Source of the DNA: Cherax quadricarinatus
Taxonomy: Eukaryota; Arthropoda; Malacostraca; Decapoda; Parastacidae
Assembly (NCBI RefSeq): GCF_038502225.1
Contig: NC_091374.1
Location: 9,939,701-10,003,700 of the forward strand
DNA length: 64,000 bases
Reading direction: 5' to 3'
Under the pieces are notes generated by a model. The model was not told the DNA's origin. It did no database searches and was given only the letters and a program-made list of their open reading frames with translations. The position numbers and the translations under genes are program-made. Positions within the stretch are counted from its first letter, which is position 1. Each line of letters begins with the position of its first letter. Shown piece by piece: positions 1-11,733 of this stretch.

Positions 1-100
1 TACATTATTTCTTATGGGGAAAATTGATTCGCAAATCGTTAATTTCGTTTATAGTAGCTCCTCCAGGAACGGATTAATTACGAAAAACGAGGGACCACTG
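1..100. mobile_element. Right terminus of a pogo/Tc1-mariner-type DNA element (cut by window edge)
   Basis: The stretch ends in GGGACCACTG followed by TA, and inside it reads GGAACGGATTAATTACG. This matches the style of the complete TA-flanked elements at 5760-7502 and 45799-46668 (GGAACGGATTAA... and ...CCACTG|TA). The left end lies outside the window, so its length and coding capacity are unknown. No ORF is visible in this part. Confidence 0.55.
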
Positions 101-102
101 TA

Positions 103-1894
103 GTTGATCGAGTTCCTACAACTTTCCATGGCTAAGTTCCCTAAGCTTCCTGTGACATAGCTGCTATATTGACATTACAATATGTTAAAGTTTCACAGTG
201 ATGCTTAAATCATGTGTGGCAACTGTTGTACCTAGGTGAGGTACCTGTTACCAGTTTTGAGTATTCTAACTTCCCAGGCTGACCTGAAGCCAAACTTCCA
301 TTAATCTCTGTTTGACTAAATTGCTGGTGCTAGTGGCCCTCAAACCCACCACGACCCAGCTCATCAGTAACTTGAATGTATGAAAAAATTGAAAGACCTT
401 CATTTCTTTTTAAACCCAAAATGTGTCCTAAAACAGAATTCTGCACAGTATTTTTTGACCCTTAAGGTTGGAGGTCAAAATTTCGGCCAACTTTATTTTT
501 CAACCATTTTCTTTTATTTTTGGTGTATGTTTAGAGGTTCATATGTAGAAGAAACTGACAAAGTTTCAGTATGATTGGCCAACAAACAACAGAGAAAAAA
601 ATATTTAATGACTTTTCATATATGGCAGCAAGAATGACAAAATGGCACTACGAGTGGCACTTCCGACAATCCCAACCGTTAGAATACGTCTGACACGAAT
701 TTTGGATGCACATGTTTCATCTAATATATCTTATTATCATGGAAAAAAAAAGTAAATTTGATAGACTTTTTGGCATTCACCAAAGTATCTGCCTTTTACC
801 TCCCACAAAATAAAAAATATTTGATATATTCCAAAAAAAGAAGCACCAAATAGTCAAATACACTTTGTTTTATATTGTCTGTGAAAATCATTTCAATACA
901 ATCATTAATAATGGTGTAGGTCAGCGAAATAAGTGAAAAAGTTACTTCCGAGATATAGGCCTGGAACGCCGGCCGGCCCGCCAATTTTTTTTTTTTTTTT
1001 TTGCGAAAATCGCGTTTGTTTCAGTGGTTTTCTAAGTAAACTGATGTTCTAGTGCAGTTATCCTCTTCAAAATACCGTTTTCTATCACTCACAGACCAAA
1101 CATTACAACAAGGAGACGAGGAGTAACTCATTTATATCAAAATATTGCTGGTGGACTCTCACCATATTATGGCCTATTTTATTCAGTCTAGAGTATATAA
1201 CATGTTTTTTTGTTATTTATAGTGTTTATTATATCATATTAGATCAATTCTGATAGATAAATAAGCCGTATAGTTGATATATAAGCTGATATAAGCATAA
1301 TAATGAAGTGATTTCACCTGGCACCATCTGGAGGGGGAGTACTGCCGAGTGTTCTCAGATGGCTCCCGATTGGCTGGCACTACTGATAAGCTCCACCTAC
1401 TCTTATATGATGCCAAATAATCAATTATTATATTAGAAAGAATAATGCAAAGAAAAAGCGATAAAAAACAAGGAAAAAATTCAAAAAAATACATGGGTTG
1501 AGAACAGACGCGCTAACTACATTGCCGTTACCATACCCGATATAAATGACTATAATTTCTTGTAGAAACGTCTTAGAACATTGATTCTTGTACCATTGTG
1601 TTGCCAAAGAGTTAAACTATTTTTCTACATGAATAACTCAATTTCCATAATTTTTCGATTTTTTCTTGAGCGTGCGCTGAAAATTTCCCACCCGTTCTTA
1701 AACTGTGTATGGTGTACTAGTACATAGGTGATGAGGATGTGTTCAACATCCTAGTACACAAGTAACATGTTCACTGACTAGTGAATAGAATTTTGTGTCT
1801 TCAAATACTTGCTACCTGCCACTCTCTTTAACCTCAGCCGAACTGTTTGGGTTTCCTTCAACCTCTTCATCATGGGTAATGCTGCCTAAGTAGT
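103..1894. other. AT-rich non-coding stretch, no gene seen
   Basis: I see no convincing coding exon, RNA gene or complete repeat here. Short open frames lack any recognisable domain. A T17 run lies near 985-1002. A phrase near 945-970 (CCGAGATATAGGCCTGG) resembles one near 22097 (CGGAGATATAAGCCCAC) next to a TTAA terminus, so part of it may be an old copy of the same TTAA-flanked family. Confidence 0.4.
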
Positions 1895-2633
1895 TTAATC
1901 CTTTCACTGTCAAGACCCCTGCTCACAAACTTGCTCTCAATGTTGAAGAATAAAAAAAAATGATTTTTTTTCTAATGAAATGATAAGAGAATCTTTTCCT
2001 GATGGTAACGACACCAAAAGTACAAAATTTGATGGAATACTTACGGAATTACGCTCTAGTGAAGTTAGCCGTCTTGGCGATATTTATGCATTGGCGACGT
2101 CATCCAATTTTAGCCCTATTTTTGGCTAATTCCATTGTTCCAGATGACCAAACTCATAGCTATTTTGCCAGTACTCCATTTGTTCTATCAATTGAGTACA
2201 AGAAACTGCCCATTTACCAATTTCAACTACCCAATACAGTGATCATAAATTGATAATTTGGCCATTTTCATACACAATTCAAGGCCAATTTCAAAATAGG
2301 GTCCAGAATTAACAATACAAATAATTGTTATTTATTATCACACTGGCCGATTCCCACCAAGGCAGGGTGGCCCGAAAAAGAAAAGCTTTCACCATCATTC
2401 ACTCCATCACTGTCTTGCCAGAAGGGTGCTTTACACTACAGTTTTTAAACTGCAACATTAACACCCCTCCTTCAGAGTGCAGGCACTGTACTTCCCATCT
2501 CCAGGACTCAAGTCCGGTCTGCCGGTTTCCCTGAACCCCTTCATAAATGTTACTTTGCTCACACTCCATCAGCACGTCAAGTATTAAAAACCATTTGTCT
2601 CCATTCACTCCTATCAAACACGCTCACGCATGC

Positions 2634-4358
2634 CTACTGGAAGTCCAAGCCCCTCGCACACAAAACCTCCTTTACCCCCTCCCTCCAACCTTTCCTAGGC
2701 CGACCCCTACCCCGCCTTCCTTCCACTACAGACTGATACACTCTTGAAGTCATTCTGTTTCGCTCCATTCTCTCTACATGTCCGAACCACCTCAACAACC
2801 CTTCCTCAGCCCTCTGGACAACAGTTTTGGTAATCCCGCACCTCCTCCTAACTTCCAAACTACGAATTCTCTGCATTATATTCACACCACACATTGCCCT
2901 CAGACATGACATCTCCACTGCCTTTAGCCTTCTCCTCGCTGCAACATTCATCACCCATGCTTCACACCCATATAATAGCGTTGCTAAAACTATACTCTCA
3001 TACATTCCCCTCTTTGCCTCCAAGGGCAAAGTTCTTTGTCTCCACAGACTCCTAAGTGCACCACTCACTCTTTTCCCCTCATCAATTCTATGATTCACCT
3101 CATCTTTCATAGACCCATCCGCTGACACGTCCACTCCCAAATATCTGAATACATTCACCTCCTCCATACTCTCTCCCTCCAATCTGATATTCAATCTTTC
3201 ATCACCTAATCTTTTTATCCTCATAACCTTACTCTTTCCTGTATTCACCTTTAATTTTCTTCTTTTGCACACCCTACCAAGTTCATCCACCAATCTCTGC
3301 AACTTCTCTTCAGAATCTCCCAAGAGCACAGTGTCATCAGCAAAGAGCAACTGGGACAACTCCCACTTTGTGTGTGATTCTTTATCTTTTAACTCCACGC
3401 CTCTTGCCAAGACCCTCGCATTTACTTCTCTTACAACCCCATCTATAAATATATTAAACAACCACGGTGACATCACACATCCTTGTCTAAGGCCTACTTT
3501 TACTGGGAAATAATTTCCCTCTTTCCTACATACTCTAACTTGAGCCTCACTATCCTCGTAAAAACTCTTCACTGCTTTCAGTAACCTACCTCCTACACCA
3601 CACACTTGCAACATCTGCCACTTTGCCCCCCTATCCACCCTGTCATATGCCTTTTCCAAATCCATAAATGCCACAAAGACCTCTTTAGCCTTATCTAAAT
3701 ACTGTTCACTTGTATGTTTCACTGTAAACACCTGGTCCACACACCCCCTACCTTTCCTAAAGCCTCCTTGTTCATCTGCTATCCTATTCTCCGTCTTACT
3801 CTTAATTCTTTCAATAATAACTCTACCATACACTTTACCAGGTATACTCAACAAACTTATCCCCCTATAATTTTTGCACTCTCTTTTATCCCCTTTGCCT
3901 TTATACAAAGGAACTATGCATGCTCTCTGCCAATCCCTAGGTACCTTACCCTCTTCCATACATTTATTAAATAATTGCACCAACCACTCCAAAACTATAT
4001 CCCCACCTGCTTTTAACATTTCTATCTTTATCCCATCAATCCCGGCTGCCTTACCCCCTTTCATTTTACCTACTGCCTCACGAACTTCCCCCACACTCAC
4101 AACTGGCTTTTCCTCACTCCTACAAGATGTTATTCCTCCTTGTCCTATACACAAAATCACAGCTTCCCTATCTTCATCAACATTTAACAATTCCTCAAAA
4201 TATTCCCTCCATCTTCCCAATACCTCTAACTCTCCATTTAATAACTCTCCTCTCCTATTTTTAACTGACAAATCCATTTGTTCTCTAGGCTTTCTTAACT
4301 TGTTAATCTCACTCCAAAACTTTCTTATTTTCAACAAAATTTGTTGATAACATCTCAC
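2634..4358 (-). pseudogene. RTE-like reverse transcriptase fragment (574 aa open frame)
   Basis: The long open frame holds the RT fingers and palm in order: IVPLYKGKGDKRECKNYRGI, then FMDLEKAYDRVDR (motif A with its Asp), LRQGCVMSPWLFNIFIDGV, and QLLFADDTVLLG (catalytic FADD). It closes with a thumb-like region and the basic end RRGRGRPRKGW. In a living element it would copy the LINE RNA at a nicked chromosomal site. It is separated from the endonuclease frame at 4355-5173 by a frameshift, so this copy is dead. The M at its start is accidental, since the native frame began in the endonuclease. Confidence 0.85.
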
Positions 4359-5173
4359 CCACTCTCATTTGCTCTCTTTTTACATTGCTTCACTACTCTC
4401 TTAACCTCTCTCTTTTTCTCTATATACTCTTCCCTCCTTGCATCACTTCTACTTTGTAAAAACTTCTCATATGCTAACTTTTTCTCCCTTACTCTCTTTA
4501 CATCATTCCACCAATCGCTCTTCCCTCCCGCACCCACTTTCCTGTAACCACAAACTTCTGCTGAACACTCTAACACTACATTTTTAAACCTACCCCATAC
4601 CTCTTTGACCCCATTGCCTATGCTCTCATTAGCCCATCTATCCTCCAATAGCTGTTTATATCTTACCCTAACTGCCTCCTCTTTTAGTTTATAAACCTTC
4701 ACCTCTCTCTTCCCTGATGCTTCTATTCTCCTTGTATCCCATCTACCTTTTACTCTCAGTGTAGCTACAATTAGAAAGTGATCTGATATATCTGTGGCCC
4801 CTCTATAAACATGTACATCCTGAAGTCTACTTAACAGTCTTTTATCTACCAATACATAATCCAACAAACTACTGTCATTTCGCCCTACATCATATCTTGT
4901 ATACTTATTTATCCTCTTTTTCTTAAAATATGTATTACCTATAACTAAACCCCTTTCTATACAAAGTTCAATCAAAGGGCTCCCATTATCATTTACACCT
5001 GGCACCCCAAACTTACCTACCACACCCTCTCTAAAAGTTTCTCCTACTTTAGCATTCAGGTCCCCTACCACAATTACTCTTTCACTTGGTTCAAAGGCTC
5101 CTATACATTCACTTAACATCTCCCAAAATCTCTCTCTCTCCTCTGCATTCCTCTCTTCTCCAGGTGCATACAC
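4355..5173 (-). pseudogene. RTE-like AP endonuclease fragment
   Basis: This frame carries the central and C-terminal parts of an AP-endonuclease-like domain: YAPGEERNAEERERFWEML, VVGDLNAKVG (GDxN motif) and ATDISDHFLIV (the SDH motif with its catalytic His). After about residue 150 comes a linker into the RT region. It overlaps the RT frame by four bases in a different register. The N-terminal part (LGCLNVRGC, ALSETKLKGVGEF) lies in another frame at 5287-5484, so at least two frameshifts break this domain. Confidence 0.8.
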
Positions 5174-6040
5174 GCTTATTATGACCCACTTCTCGCATCA
5201 AACTTTTACTTTAATCCACATAATTCTTGAATTTACACATTCATATTCTCTTTTCTCCTTCCATAACTGATCATTCAACATTACTGCTACCCCTTCCTTT
5301 GCTCTCTCTCAGATACTCCAGATTTAATCCCATTTATTTCCCCCCACTGAAACTCCCCTACCCCCTTCAGCTTTGTTTCGCTTAGGGCCAGGACATCCAA
5401 CTTCTTTTCATTCATATCAGCAATCATCTGTTTCTTGTCATCCGCACTACATCCACGCACATTTAAGCATCCCAGTTTTTGCACTAAAATAACATTTTCT
5501 CAGCTCATTAGACGTGTCTCCAGGCCCCTCTTGTATTACGCTTGCTTTCCATTTTGAATTTTTATTCACACAAAAAATACAAGATTTACTGTTTTGCAAA
5601 CTACTGCATTATTGTAAAAATGGTATAAATAATATCATCACATTTGTGAAAGCACATCAGACCCACCAGTTGACGTGTATTGGACACGTGACGTGATTTG
5701 TTTACTCTTGATCAGGAAAAATTGAACATTTCTGCTACTTTGAGCTCAATTTCAAGGTACAGTGGAACCTCAAATTTCAAACATATTGCTTATTGAACTC
5801 TTCAAAAATTGACCGCTTTTTTTGAACCAACTTTGTCCCTATTATCAAACTCGCACCTATTTTCGAACCGCCGGGTACCGGACCTGTCTGCCAGCCCACT
5901 CTGTCCACGTCCCTGTGCAGGTGCCTTGAGCCAGTCTGGCTTTGTTGATGCTTGAGTGAACACTAACCTGCGCTCTCATTCAAACATTTTATGATTAATT
6001 CATTGTGTTTAGTGCTTGTGAGACTGTGAAATAAGCTACC

Positions 6041-6471
6041 ATGGGCCTAAAGAAACTTGCTAGTGGTACCCCTGTGGTAAAGAAAGTGAGAAACACCATA
6101 GATGTGAAGAAGGAAATAATACAGAAGTATGAGAGTGGTGTGAAACTTGTTGAGCTTGCCAGGATGTATGGGAAAAACAAGTCGACCATCGCTTCTATCC
6201 TGGCAAAGAAAGAACAAATCAAGGAAGCTGATGTTGCGAAAGGTGTTATATGCAAACCAAAAAAAGACCACAGACAATCGATCAGGTTGAGAAGCTGTTG
6301 CTGGTGTGGACCAAGGATAGAAAGATGGCATGTGATAGTGTTGCAGAGATGATTATTTGTGAAAAGTTCAGTGAGAAAACCATGTCCCATTTTAGGGAAA
6401 TCTTAGAGGTGCCAGAAACAGAGGACAGTCATTTTGTGAGACAGGGGTCCAGTGACTCAAGCTGGTCCTAG
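6041..6471 (+). pseudogene. pogo/Tigger (CENP-B-like) transposase N-terminal remnant
   Basis: The first frame starts with MGLKKLASG and contains a psq-type helix-turn-helix: DVKKEIIQKYESG, VKLVELARMYGKNKSTI, ASILAKKEQI. This is the DNA-binding part that recognises the transposon ends in pogo and CENP-B proteins. Around 6250-6290 the reading moves by one frame to IDQVEKLLLVWTKDRKM, the start of the second (Tc5/CENP-B-type) helix-turn-helix, and then stops near 6470. No DDE triad follows. The copy is a non-functional remnant. Confidence 0.75.
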
Positions 6472-6642
6472 TGGCATTAAAAGACAGAGAAGGGAAGTAA
6501 CGCCAGAGAAGACTTTGATACCTAAAGTCTTTATGGAAGGGGATTTCCCTTCCAAACATTAACCAACTCCCTCTCTCCTCCTCCCTATCTTCCAGATGCC
6601 ATCACCAATCTTCAATAAAGGGAAGTAAAAAAAAATTTTTTT

Positions 6643-7262
6643 TTTTTTTAATAAGTCGGCCATCTCCCACTGAGGCAGGGTGACCCAAAAAGAAGAAAAT
6701 CCCCAAAAAGAAAATACTTTCATCATTCAACACTTTCACCTCACTCACACATAATCACTGTTTTTGCAGAGGTGCTCAGAATACAACAGTTTAGAAGCAT
6801 AGACATATAAAGATACACAACATATCCCTCCAAACTGCCAATATTCCAAACCCCTCCTTTAAAGTGTAGGCATTGTACTTCCCATTTCCAGGACTCAAGT
6901 TCGGCTATATAAAAATAACCGGTTTCCCTGAATCCCTTCACTAAATATTACCCTGCTCACACTCCAACAGCTCGTCAGGTCCCAAATACCATTTGTCTCC
7001 ATTCACTCCTATCTAACACACTCACGCATGCTTGCTGGAAGCCCAAGTCCCTCCCTCCAAACTTTTCGAGAACGGCCCCTACCCTGCCCTACAGATTTAT
7101 ATGCTCTCAGTGTCATTCTACTTCGATCCATTCTCTCTAAATGACCAAACCACCTCAACAACCCCTCTTCAGCCCTCTGACTAATACTTTTATTTACTCC
7201 ACACCTTCTAATTTCCACACACTGAATTTTCTGCATAATATTTACACCACACATTGCCCTTA
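6643..7262 (-). mobile_element. RTE-like LINE fragment, tail type B, inside the pogo element
   Basis: On the minus strand it reads IRAMCGVNIMQKIQ, QRAEEGLLRWFGHLERMDRS and a basic end, followed by the tail GGGTCACCCTGCCTCAG and a T-rich (poly-A on the minus strand) junction at 6629-6650. The 5' side stops at about 7262 in the middle of the RT C terminus. This is a severely 5'-truncated insertion, which is common for LINEs. Confidence 0.75.
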
Positions 7263-8209
7263 TACGTTTATTTAAATTTATTAATACATACATAATTGTA
7301 CACTATATTTGTTGTGCGTATGTAAAACTAAAATTAATCTCTATAAATTGCATTTTTTTTTTTGTGAATATTTTTGGGTTTCTGGAACGGATTAATTGTA
7401 TTTCCATTATTTCTTATGGGAAATATTGCTTTGCTTTTCAAACTTTTCGAATTTAGAACTAGCTCCTGAAACGGATTAAGTTTGAAATTTGAAGTTCCAC
7501 TGTACTTTTAATTCGTAAACCATTCAAAATAGTCTCTATTTCTGAAAAATATCTTCCATTCTATCAAATGAGACCAAGAAAACGAGAATACAACCATAAA
7601 TACCATACGAAAACACATTGCAAAGTCGGTGTTTCAAACCAAAAACATGGTCGGAGTTTTTTTTTCTCATTATGCACTGCGTGCTGCAAAATTTTTTTTA
7701 TACTATGCATACTGACCACTCAGACCCACTGTCTCACATGTAGGCCTACCAGCTTTCTCCCGCAACATTGGAAGCTGCTAGAATTTTGGTGTAATATTAG
7801 GGGACTGACACTGGCTTGCAAGTTGTAATATTATGGGACCAACAGTGAAAGGGTTAAATAAATAATAACAAGACCTGCTGTTCCCCAAACTGATAGCTGC
7901 TTGTTATAGCTGCCTGAACCTCCTACTTTCTTGCAGGGGTGATAGATGCACCCTTCTTCACCTTCATCCTATCCTGATCTTATTTAAACTAGACTACAGT
8001 GACCAACCTATATTTTTCAGTGTCCCCATTATTCTTTCCGAACTTGATCCCATTCATCATCATCATCACAAGGTATGTTCGTGTCTCAGGGCTTTTTGTT
8101 CTTCTACAGTAGCAAATTTATATTTATAGTTTGTCCGTTCTCACAACCTTCACAATAATTCCACATGCAGGTCAGCAATGGACATTAGTAAGTCAGTCAG
8201 TTTTGTTTA

Positions 8210-8730
8210 AACATTGCCCCCATTTATTATGCCCCTTTCCTCTCTATACACTGTGCCTCCATTAGTTTACTTCCCTTATATGTTAACCCTGCATTTTACT
8301 TTTCTCTTCCACCCTGGGAAGCTCAAGCAATTCATCTTTGCTCTTCCCTACTTCCATGTGCAAAAAGCTCATTTGCCTGCTCTAACCTCACACTTCCTCA
8401 TTCCTGATCACTTCTATTCTCATGCTATTGCTGTGTACACTGATGGTTCTAAATTCCGATGGCACTGAATATGCAACAGTTCTTCCTGACAATCACCCGG
8501 GGTCATTTACTAGATTCAGCAAGTGTTTTCTCAGTCTAGTTACGTGTAATTCTCATGGCTATTGTGCACACTGTGTTGATGTCTGGTTTGACATTCATAG
8601 TTGTTTCGGACTCTTACAGACTACCCAGATGATGACCTACTGCAATAGGAAAGCTCTTGTTCATTTGTATATGCTGAAAGCAAGCAAGCTTCATGTTATT
8701 CCTCAAGAAAGGTGGGATTGTGTATGACTG
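8210..8730 (+). pseudogene. Possible RNase H-bearing retroelement remnant
   Basis: The first frame ends HAIAVYTDGSKF, which resembles the RNase H motif YTDGSK in I-, R1- and Jockey-type LINEs. Just past it the reading shifts frame to GTEYATVLPD. The rest of the protein does not show clear DEDD spacing. I treat it as a decayed fragment with a weak domain hint; it could be chance similarity. Confidence 0.35.
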
Positions 8731-8930
8731 GAAAATAATCAACCATAAGTTTCGTTATCTGTATATTCTACCTTTGAAGAGGGTGCCTTAATGCTGGTGA
8801 AGGCCTCTTGGTCCAAGGAATTAGAAGTACCCTTTTTCCAAAGATCGAACCTAGTTACCTCTCTCCTCATGGGGTTGAGGCAAGTGAAAAAAAATTATGC
8901 CGATGTTCACAATGTAAAAATGCTATTTAA

Positions 8931-9141
8931 CCCGTAAACGGTCCAAACGTATATATACGTTTTTCAACATTTGAAAGTATGTAAAAAAAAGTAGATCTTT
9001 TTGTTTTTTTACATTTGAAAATGTGTAAAAAAAACTTTGATCTACTTTTTTTTTTGTTATATTTGAAAATACGTAAGAAAAACGTAGATCTACTTTTGTA
9101 GCACTACACGTGAACGTAGATCTGCTTGGACCGTTTACGGG
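8931..9141. mobile_element. 211-bp TTAA-flanked MITE
   Basis: TTAA flanks both sides (8927-8930 and 9142-9145). The ends are inverted: CCCGTAAACGGTCCAAACG on the left and TTGGACCGTTTACGGG on the right. The interior is rich in GTAGATCT or GATCTAC motifs. No ORF is present. It is probably a piggyBac-type non-autonomous element and shares GGTCCAAACGTA with the terminus at 21957. Confidence 0.85.
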
Positions 9142-9265
9142 TTAAATATATACATGTACTAAAACTGGCAAGCCAATTTTTGTCTTCAACCTTCTATCTA
9201 CTCCATTCCTCATTCAATATTCAATCTCTACAACCTACCTACAATCTTCCTTTCCTAAAGTCATT

Positions 9266-9650
9266 TTTTTTTTTTAACACGTTGGCTGTCTCCCACTGAA
9301 GCGGGGGCGACCCGAAAAAGAAACACTTACCATCAGTCACAGTTTAGATGTCCCTCTAAACAGCAAATATCTCAAACCTCTTTCAGTCATACAGTCAATA
9401 AATAGATTCAACAATATCAATATTTAAAGCTACAGTGCTACAGGAAATGCAAATTACTTTTCTACAGCTCAATTCTAATCAAATCAACCTTTTCTAGATA
9501 GAGTGAAGCTGGAAACAAAATTTCTCAAATTCTTTTCCATGCTTAAGTATAAACAGTAATGCAGTACCTTCTCGTTTAAACAAAGGCTACTCCCCACCAG
9601 GCAAGGTGATCCGAAAAGAAGTATTTACCATCCCTTTTTCCTTAAGTCTT
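9266..9650 (-). mobile_element. Two short RTE-like 3' tail relics
   Basis: At 9266-9400 the plus strand reads T-run, GTTGGCTGTCTCCCACTG, AAGCGGGGGCGACCCG, followed by the TGTCCCTCTAAACAGC region seen upstream of other RTE tails. At about 9575-9650 a second version reads CTACTCCCCACCAGGCAAGG with GATCCGAAAAG. Both are minus-strand tails with no coding part left. Confidence 0.55.
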
Positions 9651-11400
9651 GTCAGAAATTCAAATACTACAATTCTAAGATCTACTAAACCATAGATAGC
9701 ATTGCTTGGTTGAAACTTTCCCCACATTGAAATTTAATTCAGAATTGAGACCCAATATTCAAAAGAAAATTATTTCCTATTCAAATTTGGGGAAAGACCA
9801 GCAAATTTCTACAATAAAACTCTGAAATTGTATCTTACAGGAAGAAATTTGAACAAGGGCAAATACTCTAATTATTTTAGAAACTGTAATTCAGAATTTA
9901 CTGGTTTGAATGGGAGAGGAATCATATTTGTAAATTTCAGACATTTCTGCATTCTTTTGACTAGAACACTACATATTCTTGTGGCATGGAATGTAGATCA
10001 AATTTAAACAATGAAAATACCCAAGGTAAGCAAGTTTGGTACACCAATATGCCAAATCAGAAAGAAACCTCAGCAACAAGGATTGTGGGTTACAAGATGC
10101 ATAGTGATGAAGTGTTACAAGGGAGTTGTGTTAGCAACCCAGCTGTTAAGTAAAGAAGGAAATTTTAACTGCTGCTAGAATGGGCTGCCATTCCAAGAAA
10201 TATTTTATTGGCATTACATCAACTTTTAGGAAAAAGTAGTCCCTGAATGTTGATGCAAGTCTGCCAACCTCACCTGTAAATTGGATCACCAATCAACATC
10301 AAGAGTTAGACTTCAAGAATTGTGGACAACCCTGTTGAATTATCACGAATCCTACGCCTACATCTGTGGGTAATGAGTAAAAGAATAAAAGCAAACACTA
10401 ACAGAAAAGTTTTTTTTTTTTTTTTTTGACAAAATAAAGTGAATGAAATGTAAATGTGTGAAAAGTTAAATAATTAGGTAACCTCAATAAAACAGTAAGA
10501 AGTACTGGAACCAAGTTTTCTAGGCGACAGTAATACTGGGGTGGTAGCTGGAAGAAAATTGTTAAAAACTAGTCAACATTTAAAGAGAAAGTAGGAAAGA
10601 ATAATGCAAAACTTACTAAAATTATGAGTAGATAATCTGTTATCTAACATGATTAGCACAAGTCCAAATGAACTTCTTACAAATGCTGAACATTTACATT
10701 TGATACACAATAATTCCAAAATGTTGAAAATATCGTAGCTCACCAAACATTAATGTTTCCATCACTGCTTTTCAGGATATCAAAAATGCTAAAAACGTGA
10801 AACAGAAAAATATTCTTGTCCGATGACAAGAATAAGAGACGTGACAAAAAAAAAAAAAAAACTCATGACCTAATGAAGTTTATCAATTGCATTAGAGTAC
10901 TAGTATCAACACCTTAGTTTTAAACAAAATGAAAAATTCAGAATTACCAATTACTGAAAAATTATATAAAGCTTAAAAGTGTTCCATATCATAAGACTCC
11001 TTCCAGTAATGCTCAGTCTAAACCTGACAAAAATATTACATAAAAAAAAAGAAGCTCAATTAAGTGAAAAAAAAAAAAAAAAAGTCTCTTTACCACCTAA
11101 AAATACAAACCTCCAATAATTTAGAAAAGGTTTTAACGCACAGTCAACATTTGTAATTCGCTGTATAACTATTACTGGTTAAAAAAAAAAAATCAAGGCA
11201 AAAATAGTTAATAAATAGGTACAAGTAATCAGAGATTCAAGTGTTAGATAAAAGCCTGTGGGACATGGATTTTCAGTAGTAATAAAGCATACTGAATTGA
11301 AATATTGAAAAAAGCTTATATTAAATTACAGCACTAAATGTAAACAATTTTAATACTTAATTCTGGACACTATTAAATAATTATGGGATATGAAAATAAT
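9651..11400. other. AT-rich single-copy stretch, no gene seen
   Basis: I found no coding exon or complete repeat here. Several homopolymer A/T runs occur (10410-10427, 10846-10861, 11073-11091). It lies downstream of the kinase gene on the minus strand. Confidence 0.4.
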
Positions 11401-11416
11401 GAATTAAATGAAAATA

Positions 11417-11700
11417 TTTATTGAGAGCAACAAATTTATAGCCTTGGCATTGATGAAACTAGTCATACCATTGCATGATTAACAACAAACTACCCTTTTA
11501 ATCATTACATCACCAGTCTATGAAATATGCACATCATGGTTGGATTTGTCAGGTGGTAAGATATGTAAAAATGCCCCCAATCTAGTCTGTAGTTGAAGCT
11601 TTTAAACAAGGATTGTATGACAGCTGTTGATCCTGAATATCTCTTATTTAAAAATCTGGGAACTGTAGTGTGAAGAAAAAAAATACCCTTAAATACACAT

Positions 11701-11733
<33 letters not shown>

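Larger units (their letters stand above)
2331..5484 (-). mobile_element. RTE-like LINE copy A1, 5' truncated
   Basis: Read on the minus strand, this is an apurinic-type endonuclease followed by a reverse transcriptase and a 3' tail with GGGCCACCCTGCCTTGG and TAATAA repeats (tail type A). It ends abruptly at about 5484 inside the endonuclease N terminus, as expected for a 5'-truncated LINE. The 5' half contains frameshifts. It sits inside the TTAA element 1899-7853. The RTE assignment rests on the short ORF2-like layout and the arginine- and glycine-rich C-terminal end (GRGRPRKGW); other clades cannot be excluded without a phylogeny. Confidence 0.85.
5760..7502 (+). mobile_element. pogo/Tigger-type DNA transposon, internally deleted
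   Basis: The ends are inverted repeats: CAGTGGAACCTCAAATTTCA on the left, and the right end reads TGAAATTTGAAGTTCCACTG. Each is bordered by TA (5758-5759 and 7503-7504), the Tc1-mariner-pogo target duplication. It carries a transposase N terminus at 6041-6471 but no DDE catalytic domain. An RTE fragment (6643-7262) fills much of the right half. Its own site lies inside the TTAA element 1899-7853. Confidence 0.82.
1899..7853. mobile_element. Old TTAA-flanked piggyBac-like element, split by later insertions
   Basis: TTAA lies at 1895-1898 and again at 7854-7857. The ends form inverted repeats: CCTTTCACTGTCAAGACC on the left, and on the right the reverse complement begins CCCTTTCACTGTTGGTCC. 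TTAA duplication and CCCTTT-type ends are typical of piggyBac elements, so the family is an inference from termini only; no transposase is seen. With the inserted RTE (2331-5484) and pogo element (5760-7502) removed, about 1.06 kb remains. The same interior, in reverse orientation, recurs at 40836-41669 and partly at 17955-18415 and 39554-40047, which supports reading the three pieces as one element. Confidence 0.65.

Noticed and set aside
3874..4347. Plus-strand frames opposite the RTE reverse transcriptase
   Set aside because: They are antisense shadows of the RT; the same pattern recurs at 38292-38978.
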